Origin: an uncultured Eubacteriaceae bacterium
GTDB lineage: Bacteria; Bacillota; Clostridia; Eubacteriales; Eubacteriaceae
NCBI GenBank assembly: GCA_945867155.1
Contig: CAMBHL010000005.1
Span: forward strand, 99,486 to 163,485
Direction: 5' to 3'
DNA length: 64,000 nucleotides
Shown piece after piece: positions 49,477-59,641 of this stretch. Within the stretch, counting starts at the first letter, position 1, and each line of letters opens with the position of its first letter. The position numbers were made by a program, and so were the translations under genes. Under the pieces are notes generated by a model. That model did no database searches. It was not told the origin of the DNA and saw nothing but the letters and a program-made list of their open reading frames with translations.

Positions 49477-49580
49477 GACTATAGTATAGCGCGTTATGAA
49501 AAAGACGTCAAGCATTGTAAGAATGTAAATTGGAATTAGCTCAATGTAATCTGTTACATTTAGAATTTCTTAAGTTTATA

Positions 49581-50507
49581 TTAAGCTTTCTTGTTTTCAA
49601 TCTCATTTTTCACGGCCAAAGTCCGGTTTTTCCGGTCAATTTCCATGAGTACCCGCTTTTTCCGAACCGAGGTCATCCGTTCGGTCAGGCCTTTTTCATC
49701 TTGATTTTCAATCATAGTCCGTAAAATTTTCATACTTTTTTCAAAATCGTCGATCTGAGACAGCAGGGCGTCCCGGTTGACGGAAAAAAGTTCCGCCCAC
49801 ATCGGCGCGTTGATCATGGCGATCCGGGTCAGGTCCATGAAGCTCCCCCCTTCAAAATCCGACAGGTGCCGTTCTTCCTTGCAGTCGATGAGGGCACAGG
49901 CGATGACGTGGCAGAGCTGGGACGTGAAGCCGATGCGCTTGTCATGGCCTTCAGGGGTAGTCTCCACGATGTTGGTGAAGCCCATACTGTAGATCACCTG
50001 CTTAAGCCATTTGATATTTTCCGGCTGGTTCTGGGGCATGGGCACGAGGATGTAATTGTGGCCGAGGAAGATGTCTTCGTTAGCGCCGCCGAAGCCTTCC
50101 TTTTCGCTGCCGGCCATCGGGTGGCCCATGATGAAGTCCACGTCATCCCGGAGGATCGGCAGCACTTCGTCCACGAGGATCTGCTTGACCCCGGTGATAT
50201 CAGTGATCACGGCGCCGGATTTGAAATCCTTCATGTAGGTCTTGAAAAAGTTCACCGTGGTCCGCGGGTACAGGCAGAAGTACACAAAATCCGCTTCGGA
50301 TAAAATCCGGCGGGTGCCGTCTTCGTCATTTTCCCCCTGATCGATGACCCCTTCGTCCAGGGCCTGTTCGAGGACTTCGGAGTTGGTGTCGATAGCGCCG
50401 ATCCAGTTGGGGGATTCTTTTCTCAGGGCCATCGCCAAAGCGCCCCCCATGAGGCCGAGACCGACCATCACGACGTTTTTGTCTTTGAGTACAGGTTTGA
50501 TTTCCAT
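49581..50507 (-). CDS. tyrA: Prephenate dehydrogenase
   Basis: A 308-residue enzyme of tyrosine synthesis (prephenate to 4-hydroxyphenylpyruvate). N-terminal NAD site VVMVGLGLMGGALAMAL; ITDITGVKQ, GHPMAGSEKEGFGGA and FTSQLCHVIACAL are family motifs. No C-terminal ACT domain is present. It lies 13 bases downstream of dgt and is probably cotranscribed. The downstream hairpin AATGTAA/TTACATT at 49542-49559 lacks a U tail and is a weak terminator. Confidence 0.93.
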   Translation of the reverse strand: MEIKPVLKDKNVVMVGLGLMGGALAMALRKESPNWIGAIDTNSEVLEQALDEGVIDQGENDEDGTRRILSEADFVYFCLYPRTTVNFFKTYMKDFKSGAVITDITGVKQILVDEVLPILRDDVDFIMGHPMAGSEKEGFGGANEDIFLGHNYILVPMPQNQPENIKWLKQVIYSMGFTNIVETTPEGHDKRIGFTSQLCHVIACALIDCKEERHLSDFEGGSFMDLTRIAMINAPMWAELFSVNRDALLSQIDDFEKSMKILRTMIENQDEKGLTERMTSVRKKRVLMEIDRKNRTLAVKNEIENKKA

Positions 50508-50520
50508 GTTGTTCCTTTCT

Positions 50521-51810
50521 TTAATACGAAATGTACGGGGTGGGCTGGCTTTTGAACACCACCTGTTCCCGGTACAGCACTTCGATGAACCGGTCGGTCA
50601 TTCCCGAGATGTAGTCCACCGCCGCCCGCTTCATCTCCCGGATACCTGGGTCCCCGTCCTGATTTTTGTACACCCAGCGGCAGGCCAGGGCGCGGCTGCG
50701 CTTGTCCGGGGCGAAGCCTTCCATGTAGTCGGTGAGCCATTTTTCAAAACCCCGGGTCAGGGACGGAAACTGGGCCCGGAAGTAGGGGCGCTGATCCGGT
50801 TCTTCGGCGTACCGGGCCAGGGCCCGGTAAATGGTGCCGATCACTTCATGGCCGTAGGCCTTGTAGGCGTCGAGGCGGGGGTTGAAGTAGATGAGCTTGC
50901 GGTTTAAGGCCGTGACCTCGGCCATGGCGGTCCGGGCTGCCTCGGAGAAGCCCATGCCCCGCTCCGGCGTGGAGTTCAGACACAAATCCGTGACCATGAG
51001 GTGGATGACGTTGGCGTTGTTTACGTCAAGGGCGTCCATGTGGGTGGCTTTGGCGTAGCGGTCAACCACTTCGGCGTAGACCCGGCGGGTCGAGGCCGGA
51101 ATCAGCCCCAAAAGCACCGCATCGTCGATGTCCCGGCCCAGGTAGGAAATGTTGTCGGCGATTTTGATGATGCATCCCTCCCACGTGAACGGGGCGTACT
51201 GCCCCGGAGATGTGAAGGCTTTCAGGTCGATGACCTCATCCCTCGGAAACAAGGGCCGGTTCACCGGGCCGCTGTGGCCGATGATCCCGTCCCGGACGGC
51301 GTAGGTCAGGTCCAGGTTGTACTGGCGGCCGTCGGGGCCCGAGAGCAGCTCAAAATCGTCGACGAAGCGCAGGCCGTTGGCCGCGTGCCAGAACCGGCCG
51401 CCGAGGCCTTCTTTCCGGACGATTTCAGCCAAGGCCGCCTCTCCGTCGTGGCCGAAGGGGGTGTGGCCCAAATCGTGGCCGATGGCGATGGCTTCGGTGA
51501 GCTCGCCGTTTAAGCCGAGAAAATCAGCGATGAGGCGCCCGATGGACGCCACGTAGTGCACGTGGTCGATCCGGGTGCTCACATGGTCGTTTCGGGGCCT
51601 GAAAAACACCTGGGTCTTGTATTTGAGGCGCCGGTACGCCGAGGAATGGAGGATGCGGGTATAATCCCGGCCAAAGGGCGTGCGGACATCTGCGTCCCGG
51701 TGATACAGGGCCGTCATCCGGGTCACCGCCGTCTTGTACCGGGGGCGCCCCGGCAGGGTCGCGGCGTCTTTAAAACAGCCCCGATGGGCTTCGTACTGAT
51801 CCGTCTTCAT
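50521..51810 (-). CDS. dgt: Deoxyguanosinetriphosphate triphosphohydrolase-like protein
   Basis: A 429-residue HD-domain enzyme. YRRLKYKTQVF, RIDHVHYVASIGR (first His), GHDLGHTPFGHDGE (HD pair) and the later NISYLGRDIDDAV are typical of the Dgt family, which removes triphosphate from dNTPs. The RBS AGGAGGAGAAG precedes the ATG and an extended -10 (TGTTATAAT) lies upstream. Divergent from fba. Confidence 0.92.
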   Translation of the reverse strand: MKTDQYEAHRGCFKDAATLPGRPRYKTAVTRMTALYHRDADVRTPFGRDYTRILHSSAYRRLKYKTQVFFRPRNDHVSTRIDHVHYVASIGRLIADFLGLNGELTEAIAIGHDLGHTPFGHDGEAALAEIVRKEGLGGRFWHAANGLRFVDDFELLSGPDGRQYNLDLTYAVRDGIIGHSGPVNRPLFPRDEVIDLKAFTSPGQYAPFTWEGCIIKIADNISYLGRDIDDAVLLGLIPASTRRVYAEVVDRYAKATHMDALDVNNANVIHLMVTDLCLNSTPERGMGFSEAARTAMAEVTALNRKLIYFNPRLDAYKAYGHEVIGTIYRALARYAEEPDQRPYFRAQFPSLTRGFEKWLTDYMEGFAPDKRSRALACRWVYKNQDGDPGIREMKRAAVDYISGMTDRFIEVLYREQVVFKSQPTPYISY

Positions 51811-51948
51811 CTTCTCCTCCTGTTCATCTTTTTGATCTTTTCACTTTCTTTTTCATTATAACATAGACCCCGATAGACCGTTTTGTGAATTATATTGATT
51901 GTTTTTGATGATTTTCGCGGATTTTTACATAATTTTGCTCTATTTCCC

Positions 51949-51977
51949 TTGTCCTTCCCGACCCAAACCGTTATAAT
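51949..51977 (+). promoter_or_regulatory. fba promoter
   Basis: TTGTCC (51949-51954), 17 bases, TATAAT (51972-51977), 41 bases before the ATG. Confidence 0.75.
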
Positions 51978-52018
51978 AGGGGTACGAATTGATTTGAGAT
52001 TTTTTATGGAGGTATCAT

Positions 52019-52882
52019 ATGTTAGTTTCAGCAAAAGATATGTTGGTCAAGGCGAGAGCCGGTCATTACGGCGTCGGCGCCTTCAATATTAACAACCTCG
52101 AATGGACCAAAGCCATTCTCGAAACCGCTCAGGAAAACAACTCTCCGGTAATCCTGGCCGTTTCCGAAGGGGCTGGCAAATACATGACCGGCTTCAAAAC
52201 CGTCGCCGCAATGGTCCGCGCGATGATCGACTCCCTGAACATCACCGTTCCAGTCGCCCTGCACCTGGATCACGGTTCCTACGAAGGGGCCAAGGCCTGC
52301 ATCAACGCCGGCTTCACCTCGATCATGTTCGACGGCTCCCATCTGCCCATTGACGAAAACATCGCCAAAACCCGTGAACTCGTCGCTGCTGCCCACATCC
52401 TCGGCATGTCCATCGAAGCCGAAGTCGGCACCATCGGCGGTGAAGAAGACGGCGTCATCGGCGCCGGCGAATTCGCAGACCCGAAAGAATGCAAAGCCAT
52501 CGCAGATCTCGGCATCGACTTCCTCGCAGCCGGCATCGGCAACATCCACGGCGTCTACCCTGAAAACTGGCAGGGCTTAAACTTCGACGTTCTGGCCAAC
52601 ATCCAGAAGGAAATCGGCGACCTGCCGATGGTCCTCCACGGCGGCACCGGCATCCCGGACGAAATGGTTCAGCACGCCATCTCCCTCGGCGTTTCCAAGA
52701 TCAACGTCAACACCGAATGCCAGCTCGTCTTCGCAGACGCGACCCGCAAATACATCGAAGAAGGCAAAGACAAAGTGGGCAAAGGCTTTGACCCGAGAAA
52801 ACTGCTCCTCCCCGGCACCGAAGCCATCAAAGCCAAGGTCAAGGAAAAAATGGAAGTTTTCGGTTCCATCGACAAAGCGTGA
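52019..52882 (+). CDS. fba: Class II fructose-1,6-bisphosphate aldolase
   Basis: A 287-residue zinc aldolase of glycolysis. GAFNINNLEW at the N terminus, ALHLDHGSYEG and FDGSHLP (Asp/His ligands), EAEVGTIGGEEDGV, LHGGTGIPDE and INVNTECQL are in the expected order. Strong GGAGG site, codon use typical of high expression. Terminator follows. Confidence 0.96.
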   Translation: MLVSAKDMLVKARAGHYGVGAFNINNLEWTKAILETAQENNSPVILAVSEGAGKYMTGFKTVAAMVRAMIDSLNITVPVALHLDHGSYEGAKACINAGFTSIMFDGSHLPIDENIAKTRELVAAAHILGMSIEAEVGTIGGEEDGVIGAGEFADPKECKAIADLGIDFLAAGIGNIHGVYPENWQGLNFDVLANIQKEIGDLPMVLHGGTGIPDEMVQHAISLGVSKINVNTECQLVFADATRKYIEEGKDKVGKGFDPRKLLLPGTEAIKAKVKEKMEVFGSIDKA

Positions 52883-52905
52883 AACTAATCATCTGAGCAT
52901 AAACG

Positions 52906-52933
52906 GGCGCCGCAGTTTTGCGGCGCTTTTTTT
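52906..52933 (+). terminator. Terminator of fba
   Basis: GCGCCGCA-GTTTT-GCGGCGC followed by T7. Confidence 0.8.
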
Positions 52934-52938
52934 CTGCC

Positions 52939-52978
52939 TTGACAATCTAAAAAAATCATTGTATTATTGAATTAATAC
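52939..52978 (+). promoter_or_regulatory. Promoter and operator-like dyad of the MacAB-type operon
   Basis: TTGACA (52939-52944), 17 bases, TATTAT (52962-52967). Dyad GTATTA-N6-TAATAC at 52961-52978 covers the -10, a likely repressor site. Confidence 0.65.
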
Positions 52979-52995
52979 AACAGCAGGAGGTTCTC

Positions 52996-54054
52996 ATGAA
53001 CAACCCATTTAAACGGCAGAACCCAGCCCCGGAAGCCCCGGGAGCTGGCTTCGCTGCCCCGGCGGATCTCAAAAAGAAGCGCCGGAAGCGTCTCGTGCTC
53101 ATCCTTGTCATCGCCGCAGCGGCCGTCATCGCCGGCCTCGCCGTGTACAGCAAAAGCAAGCCTTCCCTCACCTCCATTTCCACCGGCACGGTGAATTACG
53201 GGGATCTCACGAAGACCATCACCGCCGACGGGACCGTCGCGAGCAAGAACGTAAGCGTCGTCAGCGACGCCACCGGCAGCACCGTCCAGAGCATCGACGT
53301 GAGCCTGAACAACGACGTCAACAAAGGCGCAAGACTTTGCACCTTAAAGGACAGCCAGACCGGCACCGTCCGCGCCGTCACAGCGCCCATCTCCGGCACC
53401 ATCACCCATATCGGCGCCGTCAAGGGCAGCCCGTCCTCCGGGGAGCTGTTCACGATTCAGGACACAAGAAACCTCAAGGTCGTCATGAATATTGACCAAA
53501 ATGACATCGGGTCCGTCTCCACCGGCCAGGCGGTCACCATCACCGCTGACGGCACCGGCGGCAAAACCTACCACGGGGTCGTCTCCAGTGTCGCCCCGAC
53601 GAGCACGGCTGCAGCCTCCGCCGGAGAATCGGCTGCGGTTTCCAGCGACAGCGCGTCGGCCGCTTCCGCAGCATCCGCCGTTTCGGCGTCCGTGGACACC
53701 AGCGCCGCCGCCTCCAGCAGCGCCGCTGAGTTCTCCGCTTCGGCGGACATTTCCGCCCCCACCGACGGCCTCAAAATCGGCATGAAAACCCACCAGGAAA
53801 TCACTGTGGAAACCCGGCGGAACATCTTCACCGTACCCATCGACGCCGTGACCAAGGACAAAAACGGCCTCTACGAAATCTTCGTCGTCAAGTCTCACAA
53901 AGGCGGGCCCGACACGGTCAAGGCCGTGCGCGTCAAGACCGGGCTCCAAAACGACACCGTCATCGAAGTGAACGCCAAGGGCCTCAGGGCTGGCGCCAAG
54001 GTGGCTTTGAATCCGGCATCCCTCAACGACGGCGAACAGGTCACCACAAAATAA
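52996..54054 (+). CDS. MacA/YknX-type efflux adaptor (HlyD-like)
   Basis: A 352-residue membrane-fusion protein. Residues about 33-52 form an N-terminal membrane anchor (LVLILVIAAAAVIAGLAVYSK); the rest is extracellular. Lipoyl-like halves are seen around TVASKNVSVVSDATGSTVQSIDVSLNNDV and VTAPISGTITHIGAVKGS. A low-complexity Ala/Ser-rich insert of about 50 residues (near 200-250) interrupts the beta-barrel region, before KIGMKTHQEITVETRR. No long coiled-coil hairpin is present. It works with the ABC pair encoded downstream. First gene of the three-gene operon. RBS AGGAGG. Confidence 0.88.
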   Translation: MNNPFKRQNPAPEAPGAGFAAPADLKKKRRKRLVLILVIAAAAVIAGLAVYSKSKPSLTSISTGTVNYGDLTKTITADGTVASKNVSVVSDATGSTVQSIDVSLNNDVNKGARLCTLKDSQTGTVRAVTAPISGTITHIGAVKGSPSSGELFTIQDTRNLKVVMNIDQNDIGSVSTGQAVTITADGTGGKTYHGVVSSVAPTSTAAASAGESAAVSSDSASAASAASAVSASVDTSAAASSSAAEFSASADISAPTDGLKIGMKTHQEITVETRRNIFTVPIDAVTKDKNGLYEIFVVKSHKGGPDTVKAVRVKTGLQNDTVIEVNAKGLRAGAKVALNPASLNDGEQVTTK

Positions 54055-54066
54055 GCAGGCAGCGCT

Positions 54067-54794
54067 ATGGCTTTAATCGAACTTCAAAACATTTACAAGC
54101 GCTATTTCATCGGCACGGCCAACGAGCTCACCGTCCTCGACGACGTGAACCTCACGATCGAAAAGGGCAGCTTCACGGCCATCGTCGGCCCCTCAGGCTC
54201 GGGAAAGTCGACCCTCATGCACATCTTAGGGGTCCTCGACCGGCCTACCGAAGGGCGCTACGTCCTCGACGGGCTGCCCATCGACCAGGTGCCCGACACC
54301 GAGCTTTCGATGATCCGCAACCAGAAAATCGGCTTCGTATTCCAGTCCTTCAACCTGATTCCGAGGAGCACCGCCCTGTCCAACGTGGAGCTGCCCATGC
54401 TCTACGCCCGGGTCGGCGCCCGGGAGCGGCGGGAACGGGCCTATGCCCTCCTCGAAACGGTCGGCATGGCCGACTGGGCCGGCCACATGCCCAACGAGCT
54501 CTCCGGGGGCCAGTGCCAGCGGGTGGCCATCGCCCGGGCCATGGCCAACGATCCGCCGATCGTCCTCGCCGACGAGCCTACCGGCGCCCTGGACTCCCAC
54601 ACCGGGCGGATGGTCATGGACATTTTCCACGACCTGCACCAGAACCGGGGCAAAACCATCGTCCTCATCACCCACAATGACGCCCTGGCCGAAGAGGCCG
54701 AACGGGTCGTCACCATTCAGGACGGCCGCCTGTCCGGCGCCCGGCCGGGCCGGGATGTGCCGGCTGAAGCCACGAAAATTCTGGAGGTGCGCCG

Positions 54795-54798
<4 letters not shown>
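54067..54798 (+). CDS. MacB/LolD-type ABC transporter ATPase
   Basis: A 243-residue nucleotide-binding subunit: Walker A GPSGSGKST near residue 41, Q-loop FQSFNLIPR, signature LSGGQCQRVAIARA, Walker B VLADEPTGALD and switch His in LITHND. It overlaps the permease gene by 4 bases. It powers export or extraction by the FtsX-fold permease, possibly of antimicrobial peptides or lipids. Confidence 0.95.
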
Positions 54799-56029
<1,231 letters not shown>

Positions 56030-56030
<1 letters not shown>

Positions 56031-56077
56031 ACAAAAAAAGAACTTCTTTGAGATTTTTTCTCAAAGAAGTTCTTTTT
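56030..56077. terminator. Long bidirectional terminator
   Basis: AAAAAAGAACTTCTTTGAG pairs with CTCAAAGAAGTTCTTTTTT, flanking a T6 loop; a strong hairpin with U runs on both strands between the permease gene and the converging acidic-protein gene. Confidence 0.85.
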
Positions 56078-56085
56078 TTAGATTT

Positions 56086-58422
56086 TTATTTATTGCGGTG
56101 GAACAGACCCCGTCTCTTTTTCTTCGGCGCAGCTTCGGCTTCACCGTCGTCCAGATCGTCGGCCGGTTCTTCGTCGAAGAGGTCGTCAAAATCGTCGTGG
56201 AAAGGCTTCGGCGAATCGTCGGCGTCGAGTTTTTCCGGAGCGTCGTCAATGGTTTCTTCGGATTCGAAGAGATCGTCTCCGCCGTCATCGGCTTTCGGGG
56301 CGGCGTCTTTCGGGGCGTCGAACAGGGACGGCACGGCGTCGTCCTTTTCAGCCATTTCGAAGAAGTCGTTGATGGCGCCAGTGTCGAGGACCTGGGTGTC
56401 GCCGAGTTTTTCGATGTCTTTGTCGATTTCCGCGTTCTTCGCAGCGACTTTGGCTTCGTGAGCGGCGGCTCTGGCCTTTTCTTCTTCACTCGGTTCCGGT
56501 TCGGGTTCTTCAGCTTCAGGTTCTGCTTCAGCCGGGGCTTCCGGTTCCGGTTCAGCTTCAACCGGCGCGTCTTCGACCGGTTCTTCTTCGATCGGTTCTT
56601 CTTCAAAGAGATCGGCGTCTTCCGGTTCGCTCACAGCGTCGTCAGCAGCGTCAGCGGGTTCGGCTTCCGGTTCCGCCGGTTCGTCTTCAAACAAATCCGT
56701 TTCGTTGAAGTCGCTCCAGCTCCGGGAGTTTTGGAAAATATCCCCTTCGTCTTCGTCGGCGTCGGATTCCCGGTCAAAGAGGGAAGTCTGGGTGCCGGCA
56801 TCCTGCGGCTGTTCCGGTTCGGCTTCAGGTTCTTCATCGGGCGTGTCGTAGGTTTCCACATCTTCGAAGAGGCCGCCTTCGTCGTCGTCCAAAGGTTCTT
56901 CAGTTTCGAACAGGGCGTCTTCAGGGGTTTCCTTCGCCGTTTCCCGGCCCACCTGTTCAAAGAACTGGGCTTCGTCGGCGGTGAGGGTGTCAAAGGTGTC
57001 GGAAACGACCGCTTCAGGAGCTTCGGTTTCCGCCGGCGCTTCTTCCACCGGGACAGCTTCGGGTTCTGCCGGGGCTTCCGGTTCGGTCTGAGGTTCAGGT
57101 TCGGCCTGAGGTTCGGATTCGGTATTGCCGGCGCTGGCCCGTCTCAAAACGTCGAGGACGTCGTGTTCTTCCTCCGCCTGGCGGCTGCCCACCGGGGCGG
57201 CTTTGACTTCCGCATTGCGGGCCGCTTCCGCCGCTTCGGCTTCCCGGGCTTCAGCCTGCTGCATGAGTTCGACCCGGGCTTTCCGGCGCTTCTTCATTTC
57301 TTCAGAGGTGTTCGGGGAGACCCACGGGATGTCTTCGCTCAAGGACACCGATTCTTCCGGCTTGTTGGTCCGGTAGGCGGCGTGGCTAACCACAAAGTCT
57401 TCGTCTTCTTCCCCTTCTTCTTCGCCGTTTTCGAGGGTTTCCTCGGATTCGAACAGCGCGTCATCTTCGGCAGTGTCTTCGCTTTCAAACAGGGCATCGT
57501 CTTCTTCGGCATCGGCGTTGTCCCAGATGGTCTGTGTGGTTTCGGGCTGAACGGCTGCTTCAGTTTCAGGCTCAATTTCGGATTCAGGGGCAGCCGGAGC
57601 TTCAAATGTGTTTTCTGTTTCAATCGGTTCCGGTTCAGGGGCATCGGCGGTGGATTCCGGTGCCTGAGCGGCTTCAGCCTGCTGCTGGAAAGCGTCAAGC
57701 TGCTGCTGAACCGCGTCGGCATGGCGCTGGGCCGCATCCCGTTCCGCTTCGAGGTCGGCCATCTTCTTGTCCCGTTCGGACAGGGCGTTGCGAAGCTGAG
57801 CGACTTCGTCGGCGTGAGTTTCGGCCACTTCCTTCGCGCCGTCGATCTGGCTCATCAAGGCTTCTCTTTCGGTCTTGCCGGCTTCGATCTGGGCAGCGAT
57901 ATCCGCCTTTTCCTGTTTGGCCCGGGCAATGGCCGCGTCCTTGTCGTCCAGGGCTTTTTTCAGGTCCGCGATGTCCGCGTCCGCCTGTTCCTTCTGGGCT
58001 TTAAGGTCGGCTTCGGCCTGGACCTGCTGCTGTTTGGCTTCGGCGATGCGGCCGTCTGCTTCGTCCCGGACTTGTTTTTCAAAGGCGGCCTTTTCGTCGT
58101 CCAGTCGGGCCTTTTCCGCCGCGATGCGTTTTTCGACGGCTTCATCGACCAGCTGGCCTAAGGTCTTCCGGCTTGCGGACACAGCACGGTCGATGTCACC
58201 GTCCAGGGCCCGGCGTTTTTCCGCCGCCGTCTGGCCGTGACGGAAGGGCATGTGCGCCGCTTTCAGGCCGGACACATCTTCGTGCGGTTTGGCGGTTTCA
58301 GCCGGGGTCTCCGGTTCAGCCTGGGGCTTTTGTTTTTGATTGGCGAACATCGTTTTGAGGTTCTCCGCTTTTTCTATGATTTTCGACATTTCTTTGTCTT
58401 GGTGATTTTGATGATCATCCAT
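56086..58422 (-). CDS. Acidic coiled-coil protein with repeated LFE/LFD motifs, unknown function
   Basis: A 778-residue protein I do not recognise; the ATG at 58422 follows GGGTGG. Residues 1-60 are polar. Residues about 60-250 form a long heptad-rich coiled coil (Glu/Lys/Ala/Gln). The rest is mostly disordered, Glu/Pro/Ala-rich and strongly acidic. About ten short acidic motifs of the type LFE or LFD occur near residues 311, 323, 504, 518, 548, 577, 605, 700, 718 and 747. The protein ends in a basic, possibly amphipathic tail KKKRRGLFHRNK. No signal peptide or membrane helix. It looks like a cytosolic scaffold with multiple docking sites, next to a DnaA-box cluster. The biased composition creates long shadow ORFs on the other strand. 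Confidence 0.8.
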   Translation of the reverse strand: MDDHQNHQDKEMSKIIEKAENLKTMFANQKQKPQAEPETPAETAKPHEDVSGLKAAHMPFRHGQTAAEKRRALDGDIDRAVSASRKTLGQLVDEAVEKRIAAEKARLDDEKAAFEKQVRDEADGRIAEAKQQQVQAEADLKAQKEQADADIADLKKALDDKDAAIARAKQEKADIAAQIEAGKTEREALMSQIDGAKEVAETHADEVAQLRNALSERDKKMADLEAERDAAQRHADAVQQQLDAFQQQAEAAQAPESTADAPEPEPIETENTFEAPAAPESEIEPETEAAVQPETTQTIWDNADAEEDDALFESEDTAEDDALFESEETLENGEEEGEEDEDFVVSHAAYRTNKPEESVSLSEDIPWVSPNTSEEMKKRRKARVELMQQAEAREAEAAEAARNAEVKAAPVGSRQAEEEHDVLDVLRRASAGNTESEPQAEPEPQTEPEAPAEPEAVPVEEAPAETEAPEAVVSDTFDTLTADEAQFFEQVGRETAKETPEDALFETEEPLDDDEGGLFEDVETYDTPDEEPEAEPEQPQDAGTQTSLFDRESDADEDEGDIFQNSRSWSDFNETDLFEDEPAEPEAEPADAADDAVSEPEDADLFEEEPIEEEPVEDAPVEAEPEPEAPAEAEPEAEEPEPEPSEEEKARAAAHEAKVAAKNAEIDKDIEKLGDTQVLDTGAINDFFEMAEKDDAVPSLFDAPKDAAPKADDGGDDLFESEETIDDAPEKLDADDSPKPFHDDFDDLFDEEPADDLDDGEAEAAPKKKRRGLFHRNK

Positions 58423-58855
58423 GGTTCCACCCACTTTCTTTTCCGATTGTTGAAAATTGATTTTTGTACAAAAAACGATCTGAAGCTCGATACTTGAATT
58501 ATATCAGAAACTCCCCTATTTAAAAAGGTTTTAAGGGGGAAAATGGCGAAAAACTTACGGATTTCCCCCATCCTTGTGATATGATGAGAGCAGCTTTTAT
58601 GAACATTGAAATTGTGGAAAATTCTGTGCATTTGTGTATAATTTTGTCAAAATAAGCGGACGCTTATTTACTTATCCACAAACTGTCGATAAAATGTCAA
58701 CAACTTTTGGATGAATTTCACACCGCAATCCCGCCATTCCCAAAATTTATCCACAATTCTGTGGGTAATCCGGGAAAAACTTTTGTCAATCCCCACACCT
58801 TTTCCACATTTCCGTGCACAATTCGGCATTACGAACAGAGACGAAAGGAAATTTG
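58423..58855. other. DnaA-box cluster; candidate replication origin or DnaA regulatory region
   Basis: A 433-base, AT-rich intergenic region between divergent genes. Sites matching TTWTNCACA or its complement are TGTGGAAAA (58613-58621), TGTGTATAA (58633-58641), TTATCCACA (58672-58680), TTATCCACA (58747-58755) and TTTTCCACA (58800-58808). TGTGGGTAA (58760-58768) is one base off. Two copies are the perfect consensus. An AT-rich stretch (58495-58540) could unwind. dnaA and dnaN are not in the window, so this may be a separate origin or a DnaA-box cluster of the datA/DBC kind. A promoter for the downstream methyltransferase must also lie here. Confidence 0.6.
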
Positions 58856-59641
58856 ATGTCTGATTTGCTCTCAACTTTTAAAAAACCTGAGGAAAGACTC
58901 GAAGACCTCGGCCTCGACGGGCTGACCATCCTCCAGAATCCCCAGGCTTTCCGGTTTAATATCGACTCGGTGCTTTTGGCCTGGTACGCCTCAGGCGCTG
59001 TCCACAGGCGGACAAAAACTGCCGACCTCGGCACCGGCACCGGAGTCCTGCCCCTGCTGCTTTACGGGCGCACCCACACCGGTCACATTGACGCCGTCGA
59101 GATCCAAAAAGAGATGGCGGACATGGCCGCCCGGTCGGTGGCGATGAACCGCCTGGAAGACAAGATTCACGTGTTTTGCAGCGACCTCCGGGAAGAACCC
59201 GGCCGCCATCTGACCCGGGGCGCCTACGACGTGGTCATCACCAATCCCCCTTACATGCCAAAAGGCCAGGGAGCGGTCAATCCCGACCGTCCCCTGGCCA
59301 TCGCCCGCCACGAGATCACGTGCACCTTGGACGACGTGGCGGCTGCCGCCCAGGCACTGTTAAAAGACCGGGGCAAGCTGTTCATGGTGCACCGGGCCGA
59401 CCGCCTCGTGGATTTATGCGCAGTACTTCGGGCCCACACCCTCGAAATCAAGCGCATCCGGCCCGTGCAGCCCTTCCCCGACAAACCGGCGAACCAGGTG
59501 CTTCTCGCCGCCGCAAAGCGGGGCAAGCCCGGTGCCGTCATCGAGGCGCCCCTGTCGGTTTACAGTGAACCCGGCGTTTATTCCGACGCCATCAACCGCA
59601 TTTACGGCACAGACGGCCCGGTCCCGAAGGTGTTCCGCTAA
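58856..59641 (+). CDS. TrmN6-type tRNA/rRNA adenine methyltransferase
   Basis: A 261-residue SAM enzyme: ERLEDLGLDGLTILQNPQAFRFNIDSVLLAWY is the typical TrmN6/YabB start; TADLGTGTGVLPLLL is the SAM site; VITNPPYMPKGQG carries the NPPY amino-methyltransferase motif. It probably makes m6A37 in tRNA-Val. In B. subtilis the homologous gene lies near the origin (family knowledge), which fits the DnaA boxes just upstream. Start chosen at 58856 behind AAAGGA. Confidence 0.88.
   Translation: MSDLLSTFKKPEERLEDLGLDGLTILQNPQAFRFNIDSVLLAWYASGAVHRRTKTADLGTGTGVLPLLLYGRTHTGHIDAVEIQKEMADMAARSVAMNRLEDKIHVFCSDLREEPGRHLTRGAYDVVITNPPYMPKGQGAVNPDRPLAIARHEITCTLDDVAAAAQALLKDRGKLFMVHRADRLVDLCAVLRAHTLEIKRIRPVQPFPDKPANQVLLAAAKRGKPGAVIEAPLSVYSEPGVYSDAINRIYGTDGPVPKVFR

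Noticed and set aside
49291..49515. A 74-codon minus-strand frame over the candidate small RNA
   Set aside because: Its start lies upstream of the -35 element of the promoter seen there, so it would not be transcribed in full; no RBS, unusual composition.
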